A stretch of DNA of 64,000 bases from Prevotella sp. (GTDB lineage Bacteria; Bacteroidota; Bacteroidia; Bacteroidales; Bacteroidaceae), in contig JAFYYV010000028.1 in the NCBI GenBank assembly GCA_017557405.1, positions 186,001 to 250,000 of the forward strand, written 5' to 3'. Of the stretch, positions 44,396 through 53,981 are shown piece by piece (the first letter of the stretch is position 1; the number at the start of each line of letters is the position of its first letter). The notes beneath the pieces are model-generated. The model had not been told where the DNA came from. It made no database searches and was given only the letters and a program-made list of their open reading frames with translations. A program made the position numbers and the translations under genes.

Positions 44396-45964
44396 TTGTT
44401 TTCTTTGAGGCTGCATCGCGTTGCTTTTTTGTTACTTTTCATGGCTTTTGCCCTTGTTGCGTGCCACGAAGAGCCCGTGATTCCAAATGAAGATTTGGAA
44501 ATGTCTATGTTTGCGGAACTCCAAGATTCGACTTACGCTTTGAACTCCCATCTCATTCGTGAGGAGATAGACAAACTGGTGAAGAGCGACAATGATTTGA
44601 TGCAGTCGGACGCCAAAGTGCGCAATTATTATAAGAACGACGGACGGTTCCTATGGATTGAGAGACATGGGGTGGATGCGCGCGCAGACAGTTTGCTGGC
44701 GTACTTAAGCGAGGTGGGGAAGATGGGCTTCAAATCTGACAGGTTCTACGTGGAGCAACTACAGTCGGACCTACGGAGGGTGCGCGAACTCGATTTCAGT
44801 AGCAGTGGGCGGCATCAGATCAACAATGTGATGGCCCGGCTTGAGTACAATCTGACAAAGGCATTCCTGAGATATACGACCGGACAGCGGTTTGGTTTCA
44901 TCAACCCTCAACAGGCGTTGAATCAATATGATGTGCAATACAAGGATTCAGTGAAGGTGGTTTATCGTCGCATCTTCGATGTGGCTATGGACCATCCTGA
45001 CGACCGTTTCTTCGCTTCGGCTATCCGGAAGATTTATAACGATAGTGTCGCCAAATTCCTTCATGAGGTACAACCCAAAGAGCGATTGTATTACACATTC
45101 CAGAACATGCTGAATAGCGACTCGCTTCCTGCTTCGAAACGCTTGAAGGTGGCTTGCAACATGGAGCGTTGCCGTTGGCGCACGAAGGACGCGCCGAGCA
45201 AACATAAGAAATATGTGTTCGTGAACGTGCCTGCTTTCCATCTCGATGCCGTTGATGGCGATAGCGTGTTGAACATGCGGGTGGTTTGTGGAACGGTGAG
45301 CACAAAGACGCCGTTGCTGCATAGTGAGATCAAGCGGATGGACATCAATCCGCAATGGATCATCCCCAAGAGCATCATCGAGAAGGACATTGCCCGACAC
45401 GCTGGCAACAGGTCGTATTTCGATAGTCGTCGCTATTTTATCCGTGAACGGAAGACAGGAAAGAAGGTGGATCCCAATCATGTCTCGCGAAGCGGATTGC
45501 TGAGTGGCAAATACCTGGTGGCACAGGAGGGAGGAAAAGGTAATTCGCTGGGGCGGATCATCTTCAGGTTTGACAACAATTTCTCGGTATATCTGCACGA
45601 CACATCGTCACCTGGCGTGTTCAGTCGTGACAATCGAGGGGCCTCGCACGGATGTGTTCGTGTGCAACGACCTTTTGATTTGGCAGTCTTCCTACTTAAG
45701 GACAAGGACGAGGATGTCATAGACAAAATACAGTATTCGATGACGATGGATGTGAATTCATCGGGGACGAAAAATGAAGATGGTGAGTATCAACCTATTG
45801 ACAAGAAACGGATTTTGCATTCGTTGCCGGTTGAGCCACACGTCCCTGTGTTCATTTCCTATTTCACCATGTATCCTGACAAAGATGGAAAGATGTGTGA
45901 ATATCCCGACGTATATGGATACGATCGTCATATGAGCAGTTTTCTTAGTAAGCTTTGCGAATGA
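44396..45964 (+). CDS. L,D-transpeptidase lipoprotein (YkuD/YcbB type)
   Basis: 522 residues. Lipobox FALVAC (Cys about 23). The C-terminal YkuD domain has YLHDTSSPGVF and the catalytic SHGCVRV (Cys about 420); upstream is the YcbB-type scaffold. It makes 3-3 peptidoglycan cross-links or anchors lipoproteins in the periplasm. The start must be TTG (44396) directly after the preceding stop: the first ATG would leave no signal peptide. The stop overlaps the sigma-factor start by 4 bp (ATGA). Confidence 0.9.
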   Translation: MFSLRLHRVAFLLLFMAFALVACHEEPVIPNEDLEMSMFAELQDSTYALNSHLIREEIDKLVKSDNDLMQSDAKVRNYYKNDGRFLWIERHGVDARADSLLAYLSEVGKMGFKSDRFYVEQLQSDLRRVRELDFSSSGRHQINNVMARLEYNLTKAFLRYTTGQRFGFINPQQALNQYDVQYKDSVKVVYRRIFDVAMDHPDDRFFASAIRKIYNDSVAKFLHEVQPKERLYYTFQNMLNSDSLPASKRLKVACNMERCRWRTKDAPSKHKKYVFVNVPAFHLDAVDGDSVLNMRVVCGTVSTKTPLLHSEIKRMDINPQWIIPKSIIEKDIARHAGNRSYFDSRRYFIRERKTGKKVDPNHVSRSGLLSGKYLVAQEGGKGNSLGRIIFRFDNNFSVYLHDTSSPGVFSRDNRGASHGCVRVQRPFDLAVFLLKDKDEDVIDKIQYSMTMDVNSSGTKNEDGEYQPIDKKRILHSLPVEPHVPVFISYFTMYPDKDGKMCEYPDVYGYDRHMSSFLSKLCE

Positions 45965-46506
45965 GCATCGATGATAAAGAAATAATCAAGCAGTTGGCCG
46001 ATCCGAGAACGCAACGTGCGGCATTTTCGAAGATCGTCTCCCAATATACGGAACCCCTATATTGGAAGATTCGTCGTATCGTACTCACTCACGATGACGC
46101 CAATGATGTGCTTCAGAACGTCTTTATCAAGGCTTGGACGAATATTGGCGATTTTCAGAACAAATCGAAACTCTCAACGTGGCTGTATCGTATTGCCATC
46201 AATGAGTCGTTGGACTTCCTTCGCAAGCAGAAAGCCGCTTCCTCCATCAGCGCTGATGAGGATCTTTCGGTGGCGAACAGGTTGATGGCCGACGAGTATT
46301 TTGATGGTGATGAGACCGAGGCCCAGTTGCAGGAAGCCATAGCGAAACTGCCTGAAGTTCAACGCACTGTGTTCAATCTTCGGTACTTCGATGAGATGAA
46401 ATATTCAGAGATGAGCCGCCTGTTGGATACCAGTGAAGGGGCCTTGAAAGCCAGTTATCATCTGGCAGTCAAAAAAATAACTGAATTTTTTAAAAGCCGA
46501 GATTAA
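45961..46506 (+). CDS. ECF-family RNA polymerase sigma factor
   Basis: 181 residues. Region 2 (YTEPLYWKIRRIVLTHDDAN, DVLQNVFIKAWTNIGDF, LSTWLYRIAINESLDFLRKQ) and region 4 (LPEVQRTVFNLRYFDEMKYS, EMSRLLDTSEGALKASYHLA) are both complete. It would direct RNA polymerase to a stress or envelope regulon. Coupled to the upstream transpeptidase and followed by a one-span protein and a small periplasmic protein, the usual sigma/anti-sigma/sensor arrangement. Confidence 0.93.
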   Translation: MSIDDKEIIKQLADPRTQRAAFSKIVSQYTEPLYWKIRRIVLTHDDANDVLQNVFIKAWTNIGDFQNKSKLSTWLYRIAINESLDFLRKQKAASSISADEDLSVANRLMADEYFDGDETEAQLQEAIAKLPEVQRTVFNLRYFDEMKYSEMSRLLDTSEGALKASYHLAVKKITEFFKSRD

Positions 46507-46552
46507 ACTTTTTGCATGCGCTTGCGTCAAATATACAAATAAAATTAAAAAT

Positions 46553-46912
46553 ATGGAAAGAGAGAGATTCTTAGAAGAGCGATTGGGACGGAAACAACCT
46601 TTCAAGGTCCCAAATGGCTATTTCGAGGATTTTGCAGCTCAAATGATGGACAAATTACCTGAAAGAGAAGCGCGAATCATTGAAATGAAGCCTCGTGGAT
46701 GGCGTAAATACCGTCCGTTTGCCTATGCGGCCGCTTGTGTTTGTGCCGCAATCTTCTGTGTAGGGACATATCTGCATTCAAGCAACGGTGACCAAATGGG
46801 TCAATCTGTGGCCAGCGTGCAGCCGAAGTCAACGTATTCAGCCATTGACGAAGTGGCCGATTATACGATGATGGACAATGTCGACTTTTACGCTTATATG
46901 TCTGATTACTAA
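46553..46912 (+). CDS. One-span membrane protein, probable anti-sigma factor
   Basis: 119 residues: about 55 cytoplasmic residues (FKVPNGYFEDFAAQMMDKLP), one membrane segment (YRPFAYAAACVCAAIFCVGT), and a short acidic periplasmic tail ending DFYAYMSDY. No zinc anti-sigma motif is visible. The function is inferred from its place right after the ECF sigma gene and from its topology. Confidence 0.7.
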   Translation: MERERFLEERLGRKQPFKVPNGYFEDFAAQMMDKLPEREARIIEMKPRGWRKYRPFAYAAACVCAAIFCVGTYLHSSNGDQMGQSVASVQPKSTYSAIDEVADYTMMDNVDFYAYMSDY

Positions 46913-46929
46913 TTAAATCTTTAGGAAAG

Positions 46930-47427
46930 TTGAAGAAGATTGTTGTTTTGTTCGCGATGATGTTGTGCATGATTTCAGTACATGCCCAGCAGCAACAGCA
47001 GTTCGACGCAGCCAAGTTTGATGCCGAATTGGAACAGTTCATTACAACAGAAGCTGGACTTGCACCGAAAGAGGCCGCAGCATTTTTCCCATTGTACAGG
47101 GAGATGCTGCGCAAACAGCGTGTATGCTACAATGAAATGCGTCGTACATTTCATATGGATGTCAAGAATGACAAGGCTTGTGCAGAGGTCATTGAGAAAA
47201 GAGACAAACTGGAGATTCAGATGAAGGAAATCCAGCAGCAGTATCATCAGAAGTTCATGAAGGTGGTTCCTGCTGGCAAGGTCTTCCGTATCATGAATGC
47301 TGAAGAGAAATTCCATCGTCAGGCCTTCAGACGTGTGGCTAGACCTAATATGCCTACTATGCCAGCTATGCCTAATTTCTCTAGGCCTATGAATGGCATG
47401 GGCAGATCTCAGTCTCAGCGTAAGTAA
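46930..47427 (+). CDS. Periplasmic Spy/CpxP-like helical protein
   Basis: 165 residues with signal peptide (VVLFAMMLCMISVHAQ). The mature part is helical and Gln/Lys/Met-rich (AAAFFPLYREMLRKQ; EVIEKRDKLEIQMKEIQQQY) and ends in a Met/Pro-repeat tail (RPNMPTMPAMPNFSRPMNG). Resembles small periplasmic chaperone or sensor proteins that accompany ECF or Cpx-type systems. Start is TTG at 46930. The stop overlaps truA by 1 bp. Role inferred from context. Confidence 0.7.
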   Translation: MKKIVVLFAMMLCMISVHAQQQQQFDAAKFDAELEQFITTEAGLAPKEAAAFFPLYREMLRKQRVCYNEMRRTFHMDVKNDKACAEVIEKRDKLEIQMKEIQQQYHQKFMKVVPAGKVFRIMNAEEKFHRQAFRRVARPNMPTMPAMPNFSRPMNGMGRSQSQRK

Positions 47428-48158
47428 TGCCACGTTATTTCGTTTATTTTTCATACGACGGAACTCGATATCATGGTTGGCAGATCCAACCAAATGGGAT
47501 TTCTGTGCAGGAAGTGCTGCAAAACTCTCTTTCCATTCTTTTACGAACTCCCGTTGACGTAACTGGTGCAGGACGAACGGACGCAGGTGTGCATGCCAAG
47601 ATGATGGTTGCACACTTTGATTTTTTATCCGAGCTTGATGTCCAACAGTTGGCTTATCGGCTCAATCATCTTCTTCCCTCTGATATTGCCGTTAGCAAGA
47701 TAGAAGCGGTTGATAGTGAGATGCACGCGCGTTTCAGCGCCGTTTCACGTACCTATCATTATTATCTACATACGACGAAAGACCCATTTGCACGTTCTTA
47801 TTCGTTGGAAACCCACTACAACCTGGATTTCGAAACGATGAACCAGGCGGCGGCTTATCTGACCACCCAATCGGATTTTGCATCGTTTTGCAAAACTGGT
47901 GCTGATGTGAAGACAACCATTTGTCATGTTACAGAGGCTCGATGGGAGCAGATAGATGAATTCAAATGGCGCTTTGTGATTACAGCCAATCGTTTCCTTC
48001 GGAACATGGTTCGTGCGGTGGTTGGCACTTTGATTGAAGTGGGGCGCCATCGCCTTTCCTTGGATGAATTCAAGGCCATTATAGAAACGAAGAAACGCAC
48101 ATCTGCGGGAGAAAGTATGCCAGCACATGCGCTGTTCCTGGTGGATATCCAATATTAA
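47427..48158 (+). CDS. truA: tRNA pseudouridine synthase A
   Basis: 243 residues. GAGRTDAGVHAKMMVAHF holds the catalytic Asp (about 51); RYFVYFSYDGTRYHGWQ at the N-terminus and RFLRNMVRAVVGTLIEVG near the end are conserved. It modifies U38-40 of tRNAs. Joined by 1-bp overlap to the stress operon upstream. Confidence 0.96.
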   Translation: MPRYFVYFSYDGTRYHGWQIQPNGISVQEVLQNSLSILLRTPVDVTGAGRTDAGVHAKMMVAHFDFLSELDVQQLAYRLNHLLPSDIAVSKIEAVDSEMHARFSAVSRTYHYYLHTTKDPFARSYSLETHYNLDFETMNQAAAYLTTQSDFASFCKTGADVKTTICHVTEARWEQIDEFKWRFVITANRFLRNMVRAVVGTLIEVGRHRLSLDEFKAIIETKKRTSAGESMPAHALFLVDIQY

Positions 48159-48185
48159 ATTCTTTTTGTATTAATGCGTCTTTCA

Positions 48186-48217
48186 TTTGCGCATTTTTAT
48201 AAAAGTGTGTACCTTTG
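48186..48217 (+). promoter_or_regulatory. Promoter of the DMT permease gene
   Basis: TTTG (48186-48189), 20 bp, TACCTTTG (48210-48217); the ATG at 48227 follows only 9 bp later, so the leader is almost absent. Confidence 0.75.
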
Positions 48218-48226
48218 CACCCGATT

Positions 48227-49144
48227 ATGTGGTTAGTTTTGGCTTTTCTCTCAGCAGCGATGCTGGGATGTTATGATTCATTCAAGAAAAAGGCGTTACA
48301 GAACAATGCGGTCATTCCTGTCTTGTTCTTTAACACGTTGTTCTGCTCCTTGATTTTTTTACCGTTCATCGTGTTGTCAAAAACAAGTGGAGTGCTTGAT
48401 GGCACCATCTTTCATGTTGCTTCTGGTGGATGGGAAGTTCATCGATATATCGTTCTGAAGAGTATCATCGTCTTGTCGTCGTGGATATTCGGCTATTTCG
48501 GTATGAAGCATCTGCCGCTCACCATTGTAGGCCCAATCAATGCCACACGTCCTGTAATGGTGTTGATTGGAGCGCTGCTGGTGTTTGGCGAGCGTTTGAA
48601 TCTGTACCAATGGATTGGTGTGATCTTGGCAGTCATCTCTTTCCTAATGCTCAGTCGTAGTGGGAAGAAAGAGGGAATTGATTTCAAACACGACAAATGG
48701 ATTTATTTCATTGTCTTAGCGGCTCTTCTAGGTGCGGTCAGCGGTCTTTATGACAAATATCTGATGGCGGCACCAGAAGATGGAGGAGTGGGATTGGATC
48801 GTATGATGGTGCAAAGTTGGTACAACATCTATCAATGTTTCATGATGGGTGTGATGTTACTGTTGCTTTGGTATCCTACTCGAAACAACACAACCCCTTT
48901 CCAATGGCATTGGAGCATCATCTTCATCAGTTTGTTCTTGAGTGCCGCCGATTTCATGTATTTCTATTCGTTGAGTCTGCCGAGTGCGATGATTAGTATT
49001 GTGAGCATGATACGACGCGGCTCGGTGGTTGTCAGTTTCCTGTTTGGCGCTGTTGTTTTCCATGAAAAGAATCTGAAAAGCAAGTTCGTTGACTTAGCTT
49101 TGGTTCTTTTAGGAATGATTTTCTTGTATTTTGGTAGCAGATAG
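48227..49144 (+). CDS. DMT/EamA-family membrane transporter
   Basis: 305 residues and about ten hydrophobic spans in two EamA repeats (MWLVLAFLSAAMLGCYD start; ITGAL-type GPINATRPVMVLIGALLVFG; LSLPSAMISIVSMIRRGSVV). Drug/metabolite transporters of this type export amino acids or other small molecules; no substrate is evident. A TTG at 48215 would lie inside the promoter box, so ATG 48227 is used. Confidence 0.85.
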   Translation: MWLVLAFLSAAMLGCYDSFKKKALQNNAVIPVLFFNTLFCSLIFLPFIVLSKTSGVLDGTIFHVASGGWEVHRYIVLKSIIVLSSWIFGYFGMKHLPLTIVGPINATRPVMVLIGALLVFGERLNLYQWIGVILAVISFLMLSRSGKKEGIDFKHDKWIYFIVLAALLGAVSGLYDKYLMAAPEDGGVGLDRMMVQSWYNIYQCFMMGVMLLLLWYPTRNNTTPFQWHWSIIFISLFLSAADFMYFYSLSLPSAMISIVSMIRRGSVVVSFLFGAVVFHEKNLKSKFVDLALVLLGMIFLYFGSR

Positions 49145-49156
49145 AAATTTTTTTCG

Positions 49157-49164
49157 TACCTTTG
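49157..49164 (+). promoter_or_regulatory. dapA promoter -7 box
   Basis: TACCTTTG, 33 bp before the ATG at 49197; a TTTG at 49130 is 23 bp upstream, at the limit of useful spacing. Confidence 0.6.
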
Positions 49165-49196
49165 CATGCGATTTGTAAGTTACTGGTACATTTATT

Positions 49197-50084
49197 ATGG
49201 CAAATAACATATTTAGGGGATTGGGAATAGCCCTTGTGACTCCATTCTGTGCTGATGGTTCGGTTGATTATTCTTCATTAAAGCGCTTGGTGGAGTATCA
49301 GCTTCAGAATGGTGCTGATTTCATGTGCATTCTGGCTACAACGGGCGAGACCCCCTGTTTGAGTGCGGAGGAGAAGCAAAGGATTAAGAATCTGGTGGTT
49401 GACATCGTGAATGCCCGCGTCCCGATATTGATGGGATGTGGTGGAAACAACACGGCAGCTGTTGTCGAGGAATTGAAATCCGCCGATTGGAGTGGCATTG
49501 ATGGAGTCTTAAGCGTATGTCCTTATTACAACAAACCGTCTCAGGAAGGTCTTTACCAGCATTTCAAGGCCATCGCTGCCGCAAGTCCTCTTCCTGTGGT
49601 TCTTTATAATGTACCAGGACGAACAGGTATCAACATGAAAGCAGAAACCACCGTTCGTCTGGCTAATGATTGCGAGAACATTGTGGCAATCAAGGAGGCA
49701 AGTGGTAGCTTGGAGCAGGTGGATGAGATTATCAAGAACAAGCCCGACCGATTTGATGTGATTAGTGGTGATGACGCTTTGACATTCCCGATGATTGCAA
49801 GTGGTGCAGCTGGCGTGATTTCTGTCATAGGTAATGCTCTACCCAAAGAGTTCTCGCGTATGATTCGTTTGGAATTCAAGGGCGAATACGAACCTGCTCG
49901 CAAGATACACCATCGTTTCACCGAACTTTACAGTCTTTTGTTTGTGGATGGAAACCCTGCTGGTGTGAAGGCTTTGCTTCATGAAATGGGATTCATCGAG
50001 AACGAATTGCGTCTTCCGTTGGTTCCCACTCGCATCACCACCATGCAGAAAATGGCAGCCATCTTGAAAGAATTGCGCATTTGA
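49197..50084 (+). CDS. dapA: 4-hydroxy-tetrahydrodipicolinate synthase
   Basis: 295 residues. GTTGET-type LATTGETPCLSAEEKQRI, VLYNVPGRTGINM with the Tyr, and the Schiff-base Lys in NIVAIKEASGSLEQV (about 164). It condenses pyruvate with aspartate semialdehyde in lysine and diaminopimelate synthesis. The COG0523 GTPase starts 10 bp downstream, so both may be co-transcribed. Confidence 0.96.
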   Translation: MANNIFRGLGIALVTPFCADGSVDYSSLKRLVEYQLQNGADFMCILATTGETPCLSAEEKQRIKNLVVDIVNARVPILMGCGGNNTAAVVEELKSADWSGIDGVLSVCPYYNKPSQEGLYQHFKAIAAASPLPVVLYNVPGRTGINMKAETTVRLANDCENIVAIKEASGSLEQVDEIIKNKPDRFDVISGDDALTFPMIASGAAGVISVIGNALPKEFSRMIRLEFKGEYEPARKIHHRFTELYSLLFVDGNPAGVKALLHEMGFIENELRLPLVPTRITTMQKMAAILKELRI

Positions 50085-50094
50085 ACATACGACA

Positions 50095-51360
50095 ATGATG
50101 AACAAACCAACCCCCGTTTTGCTGCTCACAGGTTATTTAGGAAGTGGCAAAACAACTCTTTTGAATCGAATTCTCACCAACGAGCGCGGCATCAAGTTTG
50201 CTGTGATTGTCAACGACATTGGTGAGGTGAACATAGATGCTGACCTTATTGAGAAGGGTGGCATTGTAGGGCAGAAAGAAGAAAGCTTGGTTGCCCTGCA
50301 GAATGGTTGCATTTGTTGCACCTTGAAGATGGATTTGGTTGAACAGTTGCGCGATATCATTCGTCAGCAACGATTCGATTATATCGTTATCGAGGCCAGT
50401 GGCATTTGCGAGCCTGCCCCCATTGCCCAAACCATCTGCTCCATCCCAACGATGGGTTATCAATATGTGATGGACGGCGTACCCGTTCTTGACAGCATTG
50501 TGACCGTTGTTGATGCTCTTCGTATGCGCGACGAGTTCGGTAACGGTGAGAATCTGCTGGGGCAGAACATGGAGGAGGATGACATCGAGAATCTTGTCAT
50601 TCAGCAAATCGAATTCTGCAATATCATCCTGCTGAACAAGGCCGCGGAAGTATCGAAGAAAGAATTGGGACGTATCAGGGAGATTATCCGCGCCATTCAA
50701 CCCAAAGCCGAGATCATCGAGTGTAATTTCTGCGATGTGCCTTTGGAGAAGCTTCTCAATACGGGCATGTTCGATTTTGATAGTGTGGCCACCTCAGCCG
50801 CTTGGATCAAGGAGATTGAGGGTCATCATGAAGAAGATGAAGACGATGATGATGAAGATGAACACGAGCATGAGCACGAACATGACCATGAGCATGATGA
50901 AGAGCACGAAGAGCATCACCATCACGATCATGAACATGGTGGCCATCATCATCACCACCACCATCACCACGATGATGAGGGAGAGGCTGAGGAATATGGT
51001 ATCGGTACGTTCGTCTATTATCGTCGTCCTGCGATGGATTTGGGACGTTTCGATGAGTTCGTAGCGCGCCGTTGGCCAAAGAATGTCATTCGAGCCAAAG
51101 GTTTGTGTTGGTTCAATGATGAGCCTGAGGTCTGCTACGTTTTCGAACAAGCAGGAAAACAAGTGTCCATTCGTAATGCGGGACAATGGTATGCAACGAT
51201 GCCCGCAAAGGAGCTTCGAGAGTTCATGTCTCAGAATCCAGGACTCCAACGCGATTGGGATGAGAAGTATGGCGACCGTATGCAGAAACTGGTCTTCATT
51301 GGTCAGCATCTTGATCGCGAAGCCATCTCTCGCGAGTTGGATCAATGTCTTGACATATAA
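50095..51360 (+). CDS. COG0523 (CobW/ZNG-like) GTPase metal chaperone with His-rich loop
   Basis: 421 residues. G1 LLTGYLGSGKTTLLNRIL, the CxCC metal site NGCICCTLKMDL, IEASGICEPAPIAQT and the NKA-type guanine loop. Between the GTPase and the CobW C-terminal domain (about 245-300) is an exceptional run of His, Asp and Glu with a block of nine consecutive His. The family delivers zinc or other metals to client enzymes using GTP; the His loop implies zinc or nickel handling. Which client is served is unknown. Confidence 0.93.
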   Translation: MMNKPTPVLLLTGYLGSGKTTLLNRILTNERGIKFAVIVNDIGEVNIDADLIEKGGIVGQKEESLVALQNGCICCTLKMDLVEQLRDIIRQQRFDYIVIEASGICEPAPIAQTICSIPTMGYQYVMDGVPVLDSIVTVVDALRMRDEFGNGENLLGQNMEEDDIENLVIQQIEFCNIILLNKAAEVSKKELGRIREIIRAIQPKAEIIECNFCDVPLEKLLNTGMFDFDSVATSAAWIKEIEGHHEEDEDDDDEDEHEHEHEHDHEHDEEHEEHHHHDHEHGGHHHHHHHHHDDEGEAEEYGIGTFVYYRRPAMDLGRFDEFVARRWPKNVIRAKGLCWFNDEPEVCYVFEQAGKQVSIRNAGQWYATMPAKELREFMSQNPGLQRDWDEKYGDRMQKLVFIGQHLDREAISRELDQCLDI

Positions 51361-51382
51361 TCATTTACGATACATATATAAA

Positions 51383-51412
51383 AAGCGGAGGTCATTCAAG
51401 TGGCCTCCGCTT
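51383..51412. terminator. Bidirectional terminator between the GTPase and GH2 genes
   Basis: AAGCGGAGGTC (51383-51393) pairs with GGCCTCCGCTT (51402-51412); A-rich before and T-rich after, serving both convergent genes. Confidence 0.85.
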
Positions 51413-51435
51413 GTTTGTTGCATATGGATTTGTTT

Positions 51436-53778
51436 TTATTGAGTCTTCAGGGTGATGCTGGCTTTGGGTAGGTTGCTCTCAACGTCAACTTTCACATTCC
51501 CTTTCTTCTTCATGCTTCGCACGGCAATGATGGCTCGTCCTTTCCAAGTCTTGACATTTGGTGATGTTGCCGGCTCCCTATCTTTCAGGTTAGCGCTGGC
51601 AGCAGCCATCAATTGCCCTTGTCCATCCACGTTGACTTTGCAGTAGATGTCGGCATTGGGAACCACATGTCCATCCTGATCGATGACTTCAACCGTGATG
51701 AAAGCAAGGTCTTGTCCATCGGCGTTGATGACTTGGCGATCTGTCGTCAAACGGATAGATGCTGGTTTGCCTGCAGTAGTGAGGGTAACAGATGAACCTT
51801 CATCGGTTGTGGCACGAAGCGTACCTTCTTGATAAGGAACCTTGAATACGGCCTTGTATTCGGTTTCAAGTCCTACATTCTTGCTCTCGATGAGTTGGTC
51901 ATTAAGATAAAGGCTCACGCGTTGTGCTTTGGTGTAGACCTCCACCTCGATGGGTTCTCCTTCCCATCCTGGCCAGTTCCACGATTCCCATGTAGGCCAC
52001 ACGCTCCAAGCCGTCTCCTTGATTTCCCCTTTATAACCAGAAGGCTCTTTTACCGCCATATACAAGGAGGAAGGCGAGCCGTTCCACAACAATTCGCGAT
52101 AATGCGAAATGGGCTTCCGCCATCCTGTAATGTCGACATCACCACAATAGGCTCCGTGCCAATTGGGTTGTCCACCTTCTCGATAGTGCTCGCCATCATA
52201 GTCTTGACCTTTGTAATAATAGCGGCCGATACCCGATTCACCCAGATAGTCGAGACCTGTCCACACGATGTCTCCCACGATGTACGAATAATCGTTCACC
52301 AATGCCCAGTTCTTAAATGCATCGCGCGGATAACTCTCCGTTTGCCACATCACACGTTTCGGGTCGCGTTGGTGGTCAGAAGCATGCTTGTGAATCATGT
52401 AATTATACCCCACAACATCGAGCACTTCGGCATGTGGGTCGTAAATCTCCCAATCTCTGTCCCACGAACAGAGAGCCTCTGTCACAGGACGCGTGTTGTC
52501 CATCTCCAAAACGGCTTGCTTCAACTGTCGGGCGGTGGTGATGACGCGAATGTCCTTGCGTTCCATCACTTCATTGCCCAAGCTCCAGCAGATGACGCTG
52601 GGATGATTGCGGTCACGTTGCACCATCGCGTGGATATCCTGGCGATAGCACGAATCGATGAGAGTCGAGTAATCGTATTGGGTTTTTGCGGTTTGCCAAC
52701 CATCGAACGCCTCGTCGATGACAAGCATGCCGAGCGAATCACAAGCATCGAGGAAAGCGCGAGTGGTGGGATTGTGCGAGGTGCGGATGAGGTTGAAACC
52801 AGCCTCCTTCATCAGTCTCACTTTTCTCACTTCGGCAGCATCGAAGGCCATCGCTCCTAGCACGCCGTCGTCGTGATGAACGCAGGCACCATTGATAAGC
52901 AGCGGCTTTCCGTTGAGCACAAACCCTTTCTCTGCATCGAAGGAGAATGAACGGATTCCGAATTTAGTTGGGATTTGAGAGAGGATGGTTCTGAGGTAGC
53001 CCTTTTGGTGTTCTATCACTCTCTTGCTGTATAATTTAACATAGGTGGTGTAGAGAACGGGGGAATCTGGAGACCAAAGTTTTGGATTCTCTATCGTATA
53101 AGTGAAGGAGACAGTTGCGCTTTCACCTGCCTTCAGCATCACCGTTTTCTCCTGACCTTCCACCTCTACGATAGCCTCTTTTTCTGTATTTGCTTCGTTC
53201 TCAATCGTTACATCAACCTTGACCGTTGCCTGTTCTGCCGACACCTTAGGAGTGGTTACAAACACACCATTCTCGGCAATATGCAAGGCTGACATCGTCT
53301 CTATCCACACGTGGCGGTAGATGCCCGAACCCGAATACCAACGGCAATTGGGCTGCTCCGAGTTGTTCACTTTCACCACCACCTCGTTCTCCCGCTTGTC
53401 TTTATATAAATAAGGTGTCACGTCAATGGTAAACGGTGTATAGCCGTAGGCATGCTGCCCGGCCTTCTGTCCGTTGACGAATACTTCGGCTTTCTGATAG
53501 ACACCCTCGAAATGCATTTTCACGATATCGCCCTTGGGTGAGCGGAATTTCTTTCGATATTCGCCCTTGCCGCCGGGATACCAACCTCCGCCCGTACCTG
53601 TTGCACCCGTTAGGGGGTCGGGAGCGCAATAGATGTCCCAATCGTGGGGCAGGTCAACTTGGATGGTTTCCCCGTTTCGGCTGAATTGCCAACCGAAGTC
53701 GAACAATTCCTGTTTCTGAGCCATCGAACCAATGGGAAGGGTGAGTAGGGTGGCGATAAAGGTTTTTCTGATGTTCAT
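51436..53778 (-). CDS. Exported beta-galactosidase/GH2 hydrolase
   Basis: 780 residues with signal peptide (ATLLTLPIGSMAQ). Sugar-binding GH2 domain (LPHDWDIYCAPDP; GGWYPGGKGEYRKKF), immunoglobulin-like domain, and TIM barrel with acid/base Glu in CWSLGNEVMERKD (about 400) and nucleophile in WQTESYPRDAF (about 479); C-terminal Ig-like domains and a DUF4982-type segment follow. It cleaves beta-galactosides or related glycans in the periplasm. Substrate unproven. Own promoter. Confidence 0.93.
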   Translation of the reverse strand: MNIRKTFIATLLTLPIGSMAQKQELFDFGWQFSRNGETIQVDLPHDWDIYCAPDPLTGATGTGGGWYPGGKGEYRKKFRSPKGDIVKMHFEGVYQKAEVFVNGQKAGQHAYGYTPFTIDVTPYLYKDKRENEVVVKVNNSEQPNCRWYSGSGIYRHVWIETMSALHIAENGVFVTTPKVSAEQATVKVDVTIENEANTEKEAIVEVEGQEKTVMLKAGESATVSFTYTIENPKLWSPDSPVLYTTYVKLYSKRVIEHQKGYLRTILSQIPTKFGIRSFSFDAEKGFVLNGKPLLINGACVHHDDGVLGAMAFDAAEVRKVRLMKEAGFNLIRTSHNPTTRAFLDACDSLGMLVIDEAFDGWQTAKTQYDYSTLIDSCYRQDIHAMVQRDRNHPSVICWSLGNEVMERKDIRVITTARQLKQAVLEMDNTRPVTEALCSWDRDWEIYDPHAEVLDVVGYNYMIHKHASDHQRDPKRVMWQTESYPRDAFKNWALVNDYSYIVGDIVWTGLDYLGESGIGRYYYKGQDYDGEHYREGGQPNWHGAYCGDVDITGWRKPISHYRELLWNGSPSSLYMAVKEPSGYKGEIKETAWSVWPTWESWNWPGWEGEPIEVEVYTKAQRVSLYLNDQLIESKNVGLETEYKAVFKVPYQEGTLRATTDEGSSVTLTTAGKPASIRLTTDRQVINADGQDLAFITVEVIDQDGHVVPNADIYCKVNVDGQGQLMAAASANLKDREPATSPNVKTWKGRAIIAVRSMKKKGNVKVDVESNLPKASITLKTQ

Positions 53779-53825
53779 GTTGTATATTTGAGAGTGAATG
53801 TTGTAGTAGTCGATAAGATTGATTG

Positions 53826-53856
53826 CAAAGATAATGAAAAAAAAGGAATCTGCAAA
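53826..53856 (-). promoter_or_regulatory. Promoter of the GH2 gene
   Basis: Minus strand TTTG (53856-53853), 19 bp, TATCTTTG (53833-53826); leader about 45 nt. Confidence 0.75.
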
Positions 53857-53981
53857 ACCATTGTTCGGAAAAAGAGAAAATCACTTTGATAGCGAAAAGC
53901 GCTTTTTCGTGACAAAATGCAAAGAAAAAAGGCGAATCAAATAACCGATTTGTTGAATCTTTTTACTTTTCGTCTGGTTTT

